DNA of 33,749 bases from Patescibacteria group bacterium AH-259-L07 (GCA_027718005.1 JALLOP010000004.1:1-33749), one strand, 5' to 3'. Numbered from the stretch's first letter, positions 9,701 to 17,999 are shown. The notes: generated by a model from the letters alone, not told the origin. Numbers and translations are program-made.

Positions 9701-11286
9701 TCGCCTAACTCATCATATTGGTACATATATTCTTGTCCCGAAGGATCAATCAGCGTGGTGATTCTACCATCTGAATTTAGGTCAAAATTCAAAGATCGAT
9801 TAGTGGAATCAATAACGTGGATAAGTTGATTATCTTGGTTATATACCAAGATAGTTTGATTATTATTGCGGTCAACAAGAGCGGTGAGTTTTCCATTAGA
9901 ATCAAATTGAAATCTTATTTGATTTTTCTTAGTCAGCGTAAATGTATCATCTTGATTTTTTACTAGTTGGTCAAATACACTTTTCTGCGGTGTATACGTG
10001 CCGTCTAGCTCTAATGTAAAAAGATCTTCCCTACCATCAGCATCAACCAAGATCACTGCCGTAGAGAAAATCTTCAAATGAATATTATAGGTATGGGTCC
10101 ATTTTGCGCCTAAGGGACCATCTTCAATACTCTGGGAATTATAGGTGCGCTCAAAAAGTAAAGGTGGTCCTCTGCCGGGGATAGATACATCTCGTTCTTG
10201 TCGAAGATAATTACCAAACACAGGATTTACCGGTTCAGTTATAGGAGGGATCCAAATACTCGTCGGCGCATTATTGTGTAACAGGGCAACCTCTTCTTCA
10301 AATGGAGACACCTGCTCTTCTGGCTCACCAATCTCAAATACTGTCGGCCCCGGTTTTGTTAAGTTGCGTACATAGAGGAAATCAACTCGAGGTAGATCAC
10401 CCATGCCGATATTACCAGCTGCCACTAAATCAGTATCTACATATGTATGAGTAAAGGTATAGTCAGGATTAACAAAGTGGTGCCAGAGAAAATTGGTTTC
10501 GGCTTCATGGGCAACTACTTCACTATAAAAAGGACTGTTTTCAAACAGAAACGGATTTTCTGATTTAAGTGTGGTTACCACCCCCTCAACCACCTTTTCT
10601 AATCGCACAGGGGGTGTTTCTCCCCTTCTGCTCACAAATCTGCCGAAAAACGTGCCATCCACTTTGCGCCAAATCACGGTTTGATTGCCGCTGAAAGGAC
10701 CGCCCACGCGGTAGACAAAGTTTTTAATGGCAAAATTTTTAGGAAAAATAAAGCCATTTACTAATCTTATGCGAGAATTGGCGGTATCCCAAGTTACTCT
10801 ATCATGATCATATTCACTGCTTCGATCAGAGGTAAAATGATCAAACCATGTAAGCGTTTGCGAGAGATTTGCAGTACTTGCCGCACTCGGATTATCATAG
10901 TAGAGGTAAATTGTTTTTGTGGCATTTGCTGGTATTGAGGGCACCTTCACCGTGGCTCGTGCCGATACACCATTTTCTTTTACATCTAATCCTTTCTCAT
11001 CAATGTCCCAGCCATGGTTTAACAACGTTGTCCCATCATTATCAGTAAAGCGGAGGTCAGAAAAATCAGTATTCATTCTCGGATCAAATGCAATAGTTAT
11101 ATCAACCTCGTAATCACTGAGGTTTTGAGATGAGACATTCGTGATAGTAATCGGTTTTCGTACTTCCCAACCGCTCAGAAAAGGGGGAGTTGCTTTTACA
11201 AAAAATCTAAAAGAAAGCAAATATCCGAAAATTCCAACAAAAATAAGGAGAGTGATCGTAGAAATGACAATTGATTTTTTTAGCAT
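6733..11286 (-). CDS. DUF2341 domain + RHS/YD-repeat protein with variable C-terminal tip
   Basis: N-terminal TM/signal; WEVRKPITITN (DUF2341-like); NPVFGNYLRQERDVSIPGRGPPLLFERTYNSQS; dozens of YD repeats; RHS core GLYYYRARYYDPEVGRFTGRDVF...YVTNNPANQVDPSGK followed by about 134 aa of unique sequence. Confidence 0.92.
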   Translation of the reverse strand: MLKKSIVISTITLLIFVGIFGYLLSFRFFVKATPPFLSGWEVRKPITITNVSSQNLSDYEVDITIAFDPRMNTDFSDLRFTDNDGTTLLNHGWDIDEKGLDVKENGVSARATVKVPSIPANATKTIYLYYDNPSAASTANLSQTLTWFDHFTSDRSSEYDHDRVTWDTANSRIRLVNGFIFPKNFAIKNFVYRVGGPFSGNQTVIWRKVDGTFFGRFVSRRGETPPVRLEKVVEGVVTTLKSENPFLFENSPFYSEVVAHEAETNFLWHHFVNPDYTFTHTYVDTDLVAAGNIGMGDLPRVDFLYVRNLTKPGPTVFEIGEPEEQVSPFEEEVALLHNNAPTSIWIPPITEPVNPVFGNYLRQERDVSIPGRGPPLLFERTYNSQSIEDGPLGAKWTHTYNIHLKIFSTAVILVDADGREDLFTLELDGTYTPQKSVFDQLVKNQDDTFTLTKKNQIRFQFDSNGKLTALVDRNNNQTILVYNQDNQLIHVIDSTNRSLNFDLNSDGRITTLIDPSGQEYMYQYDELGDLISFTDPTGVQTQYNYDERHNLISLIDANNHTVVTNTYDDQGRVIAQLDAKNNQSTLQYDPEVGVTVFIDPLGNQTEYHFDEDFRVIKQVDAQNNQTLFTFDENNNRTSITDANGNTTLFTYDQNGNLAGITDPLSNILTFTYDDSNNLLSSTNAKGDTTLFAYDQDNNLIKISDALDNQTIFIYDQFGQLIEKQDAKNNATSYTYDQHGNLEAITDALSNTTTFDYDIVSRLITITDAQANTAFSDYDEVGRLTQVIDPLDNQTSFVYDSVGNPITITDAKGNLTLYSYDEKNNLSSAEDALESITTYQYDALDNRIAILDANNHTTTYAYDSLNRLTQTIDSESKTISYTYDGIGNVVSFTNGKGEIIAYQYDANNRLVQKTFPDSSVTSFTYDENGNIITAQNQNVTYTYEYDTLNRATSVDDSRFGTIAYTYDDLGNRNSLTDPQDLSTTYKYDPLNRLIKITDPQAQNYLFTYDSLSRRIRLSLPNALTTAYTYDSADRLLDLHTENARHRPISQFSYTYDQLGNRLSKQELKKSTNYQYDALSRLLKALEAKADDDEDDDDEHKPKPVENYVYDPVGNRLAGPKKQTYTYNTANELLQFKDVTLQYDLNGNVIIKEKFEEEEKKLTTFSYDPENRLVQVIIQEFEDEELEEQKTIIFLYDPFGRRIEKRVEEIEGEEEDEDENDNEDEDDENEKEVRVEQYLYDNEDILAIYDNKGRKISSFIHGPGIDEPLAITQKQRTSYYLFDGLGSVVGLSDDRGRIIQRYEYDSFGNLKDQQDRIKQPYTFTGREYDKETGLYYYRARYYDPEVGRFTGRDVFRGFPDMPQTSNRYLYVTNNPANQVDPSGKIGIIGTVLAAETARFFIEAGINIYYEYQISEYNVQSVVFDAILRIKQADFATYLEIRPLIEEYIADPTNKVIGELIMEKVGGFIPDAVFEYEKVSRLPIIRVLLKFMEGTYKFLPSFVTPASVAAINIMEIERVK

Positions 11287-11314
11287 AGTAAGCTAGTAGA
11301 GAATGTTAAAATAT

Positions 11315-12541
11315 TTAATATGGTAGTAAATTTTTAAACCATGTTTTTACTTTTGAGCCCATGCTCGTAACTGAAGAAAGTCTGGATTTGACAGCCAGCG
11401 GCTTTTCCCCCCACAATACCAAACCAACAGCTGTTGAAAAGCTCGTATCAAACGCTTTATTTATCCCGCTTACAAATCCCTGAGGCGCGCCTGCTGATGC
11501 GGGTATTCGTAACACATCCTTGGCAGTCTCTACTAATCCTTCTAATTTTGATCCTGCTCCCGTTAAAACAGCGCCTGCAGGCAGCTTGCCACTTCTTTCA
11601 ATTTTTTTCAACTCATTATCCACGAGTTTAAAAATCTCCTCACACCGCGCCTCAATAATCTTTGCAACCTCTTTACGTGATGCAGTGCCTTGTTCTTTTT
11701 CATCTACATCTTCAAAATTGATTTGATCAGATTTGGCAACTTTTGAAGGCAATGAGGTTCCATAATTGAGCTTGATTGCCTCAGCTACCTTCATAGGAAC
11801 ACGCAGACCAATAGCAATATCAGACGTAATATGTCGTGAACCAATAGGTAAAACTTTTGCAGTTAAAACATCTCCTTCCTCAAAAACAGCAATACTTGTG
11901 GTAGTCGATCCTAAATTAACCACGAGAACCCCGAGTTCTTTTTGCCGCTTATCTAATACTGCTTTAGAGGTAGAGAGTACGGTAAAAACTAAATCATCTA
12001 TCCCAATGCCAACGCGATAAAATGCCCTGGTTAAATTTTTAATTTGATTAGAAAGGCCAAGAATAATCTGGGCATCAACTTCCAAACGAACACCAGTCAT
12101 CCCAACGGGATCCATAATTCCTGGCTGATTATCAACAGAAAAACTACGCGGCAAAATATGTAAAATTTCATAATTTGCCGGTGTCGCTACGGTTTTTGAT
12201 GCCTGTAACACCCGCTCTACATCTTCACTTTTAATTTCTCCGTCCGCTTTTGAAATCGCAACGACGCCCCTACTTTCTTGAGAAATAATATGACTTCCGG
12301 AAATACCTATATAGGCATGTTCGATTGGTGTACTGATAAGTTTCTCAGCCTCTTCAACACATGCTGAAATAGAAGAAACCGTATCTTCAATATTAGTAAT
12401 TACCCCTTTATTAATTCCCTCTGAAACTCCCTCTGCTAAACCAATAATACGTAACTCTCCCCTCTCATGAACTTGCCCTACTGCAAATCTGATGGCGCCA
12501 GAGCCAAGATCTATACCGGTTATAATATCGTGGTTTGACAT
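11315..12541 (-). CDS. ftsA: Cell division protein FtsA
   Basis: GIDLGSGAIRFAVGQ, LVVNLGSTTTSIAVFEEGDV, GAVLTGAGSKLEGLVETAKDVL; FtsA-like architecture. Confidence 0.93.
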   Translation of the reverse strand: MSNHDIITGIDLGSGAIRFAVGQVHERGELRIIGLAEGVSEGINKGVITNIEDTVSSISACVEEAEKLISTPIEHAYIGISGSHIISQESRGVVAISKADGEIKSEDVERVLQASKTVATPANYEILHILPRSFSVDNQPGIMDPVGMTGVRLEVDAQIILGLSNQIKNLTRAFYRVGIGIDDLVFTVLSTSKAVLDKRQKELGVLVVNLGSTTTSIAVFEEGDVLTAKVLPIGSRHITSDIAIGLRVPMKVAEAIKLNYGTSLPSKVAKSDQINFEDVDEKEQGTASRKEVAKIIEARCEEIFKLVDNELKKIERSGKLPAGAVLTGAGSKLEGLVETAKDVLRIPASAGAPQGFVSGINKAFDTSFSTAVGLVLWGEKPLAVKSRLSSVTSMGSKVKTWFKNLLPY

Positions 12542-12544
12542 AAG

Positions 12545-12765
12545 CGCTTACGCTAAAATAAAAAATTAAATACAAAAAATAAAAAACAAATATGTAAAAA
12601 CGAAAAAATCAACGCTTCCCTTTTGTTTATACAATACTTTATTTATACAAAACCATGCTCTTCGCGCTTCTCTATTTTTATCTTTTCTCTGATTATTCTG
12701 TCTTTTCATTTTTTATTTTTATCTTTTATCTTTTATTTTTGATTTTTTATATTATATCACACTTT
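12545..12765. repeat. AT-rich intergenic inverted-repeat element, copy 1
   Basis: Left arm AAAAAATAAAAAACAAATATGTAAAAACGAAAAAAT and a T-rich right arm. Left arm closely resembles 14800-14860. Confidence 0.5.
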
Positions 12766-13169
12766 TATCTCATTGACAATTTCTGTAATATTTTGTCGGT
12801 CAATGATTGCATTACCGTTTCTTGTTTTTTGGTTTTATGGTCATAGCCCAAAATATGAAGCAAGCCATGGACAAGAAGCAAGGCTAATTCTTTTTTTTGA
12901 CGCACCTTATTTGTTTTTGCATTTATAACTAGCTGCTTCCAGCATATAACTATCTCAGGCGGATCATCAAAAGACAAAACATCAGTTACTCTATTCTGTT
13001 TTCGATATTTCCTATTAAGCCTCTTAATAGTTTTCTCATCAACAAGAGCAACTGACAGATTATCTATTCTTTGTTTTGATTGAGCTATAGTATATGCTTT
13101 TTCTATTACCGCTATAATAAACGTTGTGCTCGCGCGAGCATGTACCACATTATTAACCTCTACTTCCAT
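12765..13169 (-). CDS. ybeY: Endoribonuclease YbeY (rRNA maturation)
   Basis: NRKYRKQNRVTDVLSFDDP and LLVHGLLHILGYDHKT (HGxLHxxGxDH). Confidence 0.92.
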   Translation of the reverse strand: MEVEVNNVVHARASTTFIIAVIEKAYTIAQSKQRIDNLSVALVDEKTIKRLNRKYRKQNRVTDVLSFDDPPEIVICWKQLVINAKTNKVRQKKELALLLVHGLLHILGYDHKTKKQETVMQSLTDKILQKLSMR

Positions 13170-13175
13170 TTTCTT

Positions 13176-13433
13176 TTATTTTTTCTCTTTTTCTTTAAAT
13201 GCTTTCTTGATTTCTCCAATACCTTCTTCTATATCACTTTTAATCTCCCCCGCCTCATGCGCAACCTTCTTGGCTGTGTCAATCGCTTTGTCCTTGCCTT
13301 TCTCAAGTTTCTCTCTGAGCTCTTTTCGCGTCTCATCGCCTGGTTTTTTTGCGTACAACGTACCGAGCAATGCACCAAGCGCGGTTCCGAAAAATCCTGC
13401 TTTAAAAATTTTTTTTATTTTTCCCATAAGCAA
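13176..13433 (-). CDS. YtxH-like small protein
   Basis: N-terminal Gly-rich hydrophobic segment (FFGTALGALLGTLYAKKPGDETRKEL) followed by a charged helix. Confidence 0.65.
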   Translation of the reverse strand: MLMGKIKKIFKAGFFGTALGALLGTLYAKKPGDETRKELREKLEKGKDKAIDTAKKVAHEAGEIKSDIEEGIGEIKKAFKEKEKK

Positions 13434-13436
13434 TTT

Positions 13437-13560
13437 TATTAAATTAAAATTTAAAAATGAAAAAGTAAAAACGACATTTTAAAATTAAAAACTATTATTA
13501 TAAAACTTTTTTACTTTTTCCTTATCGTTTTTCATTTTTAGTTTTTCCTTTTTACTTTTA
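13437..13560. repeat. AT-rich intergenic inverted-repeat element
   Basis: Arms AAAAATGAAAAAGTAAAAACG and CGTTTTTCATTTTTAGTTTTTCCTTTTTACTTTTA. Confidence 0.45.
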
Positions 13561-13887
13561 CTTCCAGCCGCCCCTTAAGTGGAGGTGAATGTGATCAATT
13601 ATTTGACCACCGCCTCGACCACAATGAAAAATCAATTTATATCCGGTTTTATCAAGTCCCTTTTCTTCTGCTAGAAGCTTAGCCCGCCAAACCATTTCCG
13701 CTATCAAATTTCGATCTCCTTCTTTTATGGTAATCACCGACTCGATATGTTTTTTTGCTACAATCAAAAGATGTACCGGGGCTTTTGGATTAATATCTTT
13801 AAAAGCAACTAACGTCTCATCTTCAAAAGTGAAATCTTTTGGAATTTCCTTATTTACTATTTGACAAAAAATACACATAAAGCTCAC
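13558..13887 (-). CDS. HIT family protein (Hint-like)
   Basis: CIFCQIVNKEIP, DINPKAPVHLLIVAKKHI, HIHLHLRGG histidine triad. Confidence 0.94.
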   Translation of the reverse strand: MSFMCIFCQIVNKEIPKDFTFEDETLVAFKDINPKAPVHLLIVAKKHIESVITIKEGDRNLIAEMVWRAKLLAEEKGLDKTGYKLIFHCGRGGGQIIDHIHLHLRGGWK

Positions 13888-13963
13888 TCCGTTCGCACTT
13901 AAAACTTATGAACTTAAGAACTTATGAACAATTTGTTCTTCCGTTCTTCAGTTTTTAGGTTCT

Positions 13964-14788
13964 TCAGTTTAATAGTGATGGGAAAAAGTATTTTTTACGC
14001 TTTTTCTTCTTTAGTTTATCCCACTCATGAAGAATTGCCACTGCTTCAGATGCTGCCTTGCCAACTTTTTCTTCTCCGGTAACTTTCCATTTATTGGTTA
14101 CTAAATTATCAAATACGGTACAAATCGCGCCTGCACGCAATTTATATAAACTTGCTAAGGTAAACAGCGCTGACGTTTCCATCTCAATATTAGCCACTCC
14201 TGCTTTAATTAAATCTGGCACAATATGTTTATGATATGACTGCTCATATCCGCCCAATCCAGGCCTACCTTCGCCCACATAGAATGCGTCAGCCGAAGCA
14301 GTTACACCAACATGATATCTAAATTTCAATTTTTCACATGCCTCAATCAATGCAAGGACAACTTCGTAGTGTGCACTCGCCGGATACTCTGGTCTTACAT
14401 AACTTTGAGAAGTTCCATCCAGCCTTACTGAAGCCGTACTTATTACCAAATCGCCAAGGTCAATATCTGATTGCAGCGCGCCTGTTGATCCCACTCTGAT
14501 AAAGGTATCAACGCCGATACGCGCTGCTTCTTCAACCGCAATAGCTTCTGCGGGCGAACCAATGCCTGTTGAAAGGCAGGAAACAGGAGCGCCATTATAA
14601 TTGCCGGTCATGGAATGAAACTCTCTATGGTACGCAACCTGTTTTTTCGTGTCCCAACTGGCTGCAATTTTTTCTACGCGGCCAGGATCGCCGGGCAGCA
14701 AACAATAAGGAGCAAGATCTCCGCGTTTGAGCGCAATATGATATTGTTTTCCTCCCTTGCCTTTTGGCATAGCAATTGCTGATTTCAT
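13964..14788 (-). CDS. udp: Nucleoside phosphorylase (uridine phosphorylase-like)
   Basis: LLPGDPGRVEKIA, GIGSPAEAIAVEEAARIGVDTFIRVGSTGAL, NIEMETSALFTLA. Confidence 0.9.
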   Translation of the reverse strand: MKSAIAMPKGKGGKQYHIALKRGDLAPYCLLPGDPGRVEKIAASWDTKKQVAYHREFHSMTGNYNGAPVSCLSTGIGSPAEAIAVEEAARIGVDTFIRVGSTGALQSDIDLGDLVISTASVRLDGTSQSYVRPEYPASAHYEVVLALIEACEKLKFRYHVGVTASADAFYVGEGRPGLGGYEQSYHKHIVPDLIKAGVANIEMETSALFTLASLYKLRAGAICTVFDNLVTNKWKVTGEEKVGKAASEAVAILHEWDKLKKKKRKKYFFPSLLN

Positions 14789-15020
14789 AAAAAATCAAAT
14801 ATTAAATATTAAAAATAAAAAACAAATATATAAAAATAAGAAAATAACGTTTCCCTTTCGTTTAGGCGGGGATAGGAACATGTTGTCATGTTGACTCATG
14901 TTGATATCATGTTGACATCCGATGTCAACACACGCAAATGATTGACATCGGGAGTCAATCAAATTTTGTTTTTTCATTTTTTCGTTTTTGTTTTTGATAT
15001 TTTATCTTTTATTTTTTATT
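14788..15020. repeat. AT-rich intergenic inverted-repeat element, copy 2, with internal palindromes
   Basis: AAAAATAAAAAACAAATATATAAAAATAAGAAAATAACGTTTCCCTTTCGTTTA resembles 12570-12630. T-rich complementary right arm. Palindrome at 14910-14930. Confidence 0.55.
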
Positions 15021-16343
15021 TTAACCAATGAACTCTCTTAAAATTGAATTTTTGGGGACTACACTATCATTGTTCCACCCATGCACCTGCTCAAGCAATG
15101 CATAGACGCGCTGCGCGCGCATATATGCATCTTGCCGATGAGAATCTTTTTGATACGCCTTGATTATTTTGGGAAAATATTTAAAAAGATAAAATTTTAA
15201 AATAGGGAGCTCATACGCAAGCGAAGTGTCAAAAATATAGTCTGCCTGATCAATATAGGGAATAATATTTTTAAGTTCTCCGTGGCGCACATAATGCCAA
15301 TGCCCCACAGTTTTCATTGGATCATAAGAACGGAATTGTGTATCTCTAATCATTCTTCTCAACATCCTGACATCAGTCCACCGTACAAAATCACTGTTTT
15401 TATCTCTTAATTGACACAATGTTTCTAAATATACTTTGTATTTCTGATTTTGTTTAACGCTCTCTGTTACTTTATCATAAATACCAAAAAGGGAATCAAT
15501 AAGAATAATTTGGCCTTTTTTTCGGCGCAATTCATCTGTCTTTTTTTCTCTTTTACCTGTTTTAAAATCATATCGGGGGACATTAACCGTTTTGCATTGA
15601 ACTAAATCAGCAAGGTGCTGATTAATTAAAGGAAGGTCAAGCGCATACGGCCCTTCAAAATCATAATCTCCATATGGATCTTTAAGATGAACTTTTAAAT
15701 TATAATAATAATTATCTATATCAAGTCTGATAAATCCGATTTTCTGTTGTTCTAACAGTCTTCTCAATCGTTTAGCAGTGGTGGTTTTGCCTGAGGATGA
15801 AGGCCCGCAAATAATAAGGAGCTTTATCTCATTTATTCGTTTACTAATATCTGCCGTAATACGCGCTAATTCCTCAGAATATGCATCCTCAGATGCCGTA
15901 ATAAGTTCGGGCAACGTTTTGTTATCAACATAGGTATTAAGCTTATCAACAGTCTCGCACTGGTGATCCAAATTCCACACTAATGTTTTCCAGATGGTTT
16001 GATACGGAATGGTTTCTACCTGATCTTTTTCTTTTTTCTCGCGCAGATCCTTTCGCTTTTGCCGATAAATAATATATGCTTTTGCAATATTGCCATGCCC
16101 TTGTTCAATTAAAACCTGCTCGACAATATCGCCAACATCTTCTACCGTGGGAACTGTTTTAGGGAAATGATTTTCTAAAATGTCAATCACTTTATCAGCC
16201 AAACGACGTGCCAATTTTTGATCTTTTTTGCCTATTTCTGCCGCTGCTTTGTAAATAGCCCTCATTGTCCTTTCCTTATCAAAAGGGACAACACTTCCAT
16301 CACGCTTGTATATCTCTTCTATTGCCATATTAAAGTTTAGCAA
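15021..16343 (-). CDS. ATP-cone domain fused to uridine kinase/PRK-like kinase (start more likely at about 16328)
   Basis: ATP-cone: IYKRDGSVVPFDKERTMRAIYKAA...VEQVLIEQGHGNIAKAYIIYRQKR. Kinase: LIICGPSSSGKTTTAKRLRRLL, DIDNYYYN, DYDFEGPYALDLPLI. Confidence 0.88.
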   Translation of the reverse strand: MLNFNMAIEEIYKRDGSVVPFDKERTMRAIYKAAAEIGKKDQKLARRLADKVIDILENHFPKTVPTVEDVGDIVEQVLIEQGHGNIAKAYIIYRQKRKDLREKKEKDQVETIPYQTIWKTLVWNLDHQCETVDKLNTYVDNKTLPELITASEDAYSEELARITADISKRINEIKLLIICGPSSSGKTTTAKRLRRLLEQQKIGFIRLDIDNYYYNLKVHLKDPYGDYDFEGPYALDLPLINQHLADLVQCKTVNVPRYDFKTGKREKKTDELRRKKGQIILIDSLFGIYDKVTESVKQNQKYKVYLETLCQLRDKNSDFVRWTDVRMLRRMIRDTQFRSYDPMKTVGHWHYVRHGELKNIIPYIDQADYIFDTSLAYELPILKFYLFKYFPKIIKAYQKDSHRQDAYMRAQRVYALLEQVHGWNNDSVVPKNSILREFIG

Positions 16344-16366
16344 TAAATATCGTACTTTTTATCTTC

Positions 16367-16443
16367 AAGGTCCTGTGAATCCCCTCACCCAGCGAACTGG
16401 TTCCGATTTTATCGGAACTGGGTGAGGGATGGGCAGGTTCTTA
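16367..16443. repeat. CCCTCACCCAG hairpin insert bracketed by AAGGTCCTG / GGTTCTTA
   Basis: AAGGTCCTG...CCCTCACCCAG...TTCCGATTTTATCGGAA...CTGGGTGAGGG...GGTTCTTA. Confidence 0.7.
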
Positions 16444-16510
16444 AAGTTTGGATAAAGATATTACTCCTTTCAAACTTCAAGGTTCTGCGAGCAAAGCGAG
16501 CAGGTTCTTA
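16444..16510. repeat. AAGTTTG...CAAACTT hairpin plus GGTTCT-bracketed short insert
   Basis: AAAGTTTGGATAAAGAT...CAAACTTCAAGGTTCTG-cgagcaaagcgagca-GGTTCTTA; the last TTA is the hisS stop. Confidence 0.65.
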
Positions 16511-17983
16511 TCGTAATCTTTTTCTTAATTCGTTAACTAGTTTTTTCTGATCAATAACTTCTTGATTGCCGGTATTCATATCTCTGATAATGATGGTGCT
16601 GTTACGCGTCTCCTCTTGCCCTAAAATGAGCGCCAGCTTAACATGTAATTTATTTGCTTTTTCTAACTGTTGCCGCAAACTATCTTTGGCAAAATTTTCT
16701 GCTATTTTAAATTTTTCTTTTTGAAGCTCATTAAAAATCTTTAACGCACGGCGTGATGCTTTTTCTCCTACGTGCGTGAAAAAAATCTGCGGCGAGCGCG
16801 GCCTCGTAATCTTTACCTCTTGCTTCTTAATCTCATCAATAATCCTTTCCATACCATATGAAAGTCCTGTGGCAGGCGTAGAAAGCCCGCCTAAGCTCTC
16901 CACAACATTATCATATCTCCCTCCACCACCTAATGCTACTTGGGCGCCAAGCCTCTCTAGAATTAAAGATCTCTGACGTTGTTTTTTTGACTTTTTCTGT
17001 ATTTCGCGGTCTGGCCAAAATTCAAATACGGTTCGCGTATAATAATCAAGCCCGCGCACCAAATATGGATTAAACTCATATACAACATTTATTTCATCAA
17101 GATACTCCAGGGTCTTAACAAAATGACGCTGGCAATCTTCACACAAATAATCAACAAGCTGAGGAGCTTGCCGAGTAAATTTCTGGCATGTTTCTTTTTG
17201 ACAATCAAAAATGCGCAAAGGATTTTTGCTCAACCGTTTTTTACAATCCTCACAAAGCCACCTTTTTTTAAATTTAAAATATTGAACTAAACGTGATCGA
17301 TACGATTTTCTGCACTCCTCACATCCCAAACTATTAATCTGAATACTCGCTTTAATATCTAAACTATTAAATAGTGTCTGAGAAAATAAAATGAGCTGCG
17401 CATCAATCAAGGGTTTTTCTGAACCAATAACTTCAATGCCAAATTGATGAAATTGTCTTGACCTCCCTGCCTGAGGCCGCTCATAGCGAAACAAAGGACC
17501 AAAATAATATAATTTTACTGGCTGGGGCAAATTAAACATGCCAGTCTCAATATATGCGCGCACCACTGAAGGGGTAAATTCAGGGCGAAGCACCACTTTA
17601 TTGCCACTGCGATCCCGAAACGTGTACATTTGTTTTTCAACCACGTCAGATGTTATGCCGGCTGATTTTTCAAAAAGAAAAAGTCTCTCAAGCACGGGGA
17701 CGATGATTTGATTAAAGCCGTATCGTTCGCTTAAATCAACCATTTTCTTAAGTGTATACTGCCAATACATAATATCTTCGCCGTAAATATCATTCATGCC
17801 GCGCAAAATCTGCGCCTCCTCCTTTATTTTAAATCCGTCCTCTTGTTTTTTTTGTTGCTGAGAGGTTTTTTTCCTTTTCACTCCCCATGCCGTTCTCTTT
17901 TTTGTCCCTATTTTGCGCGGCCTCCCTACCTTTTTCTTCTTAGGAAAAACGGCTTTTTTCTTTTTTTTAGTTTTTTTAGGCAT
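16508..17983 (-). CDS. hisS: Histidyl-tRNA synthetase with Lys-rich N-terminal extension
   Basis: RGMNDIYGEDI, FRYERPQAGRSRQFHQFGIEVIG, LVRGLDYYTRTVFEF, ALGGGGRYDNVVESLGG. Confidence 0.95.
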   Translation of the reverse strand: MPKKTKKKKKAVFPKKKKVGRPRKIGTKKRTAWGVKRKKTSQQQKKQEDGFKIKEEAQILRGMNDIYGEDIMYWQYTLKKMVDLSERYGFNQIIVPVLERLFLFEKSAGITSDVVEKQMYTFRDRSGNKVVLRPEFTPSVVRAYIETGMFNLPQPVKLYYFGPLFRYERPQAGRSRQFHQFGIEVIGSEKPLIDAQLILFSQTLFNSLDIKASIQINSLGCEECRKSYRSRLVQYFKFKKRWLCEDCKKRLSKNPLRIFDCQKETCQKFTRQAPQLVDYLCEDCQRHFVKTLEYLDEINVVYEFNPYLVRGLDYYTRTVFEFWPDREIQKKSKKQRQRSLILERLGAQVALGGGGRYDNVVESLGGLSTPATGLSYGMERIIDEIKKQEVKITRPRSPQIFFTHVGEKASRRALKIFNELQKEKFKIAENFAKDSLRQQLEKANKLHVKLALILGQEETRNSTIIIRDMNTGNQEVIDQKKLVNELRKRLR

Positions 17984-17999
17984 AATAATGCTTCGCTTA

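Noticed and set aside
7582-9708. Plus-strand ORFs (103, 82, 63, 60 aa) inside the RHS gene
   Set aside because: Antisense shadows of acidic linkers and YD repeats.
7900-9900. Regularly spaced short repeats that resemble a CRISPR-like array
   Set aside because: They are degenerate codons of YD repeats (CATAGGTATA etc.) within an intact reading frame; no conserved direct repeat or spacer structure.
17100-17350. Cys-rich CxxC clusters in HisRS as a novel zinc insertion
   Set aside because: This CxxC segment resembles the usual insertion seen in many bacterial HisRS proteins.
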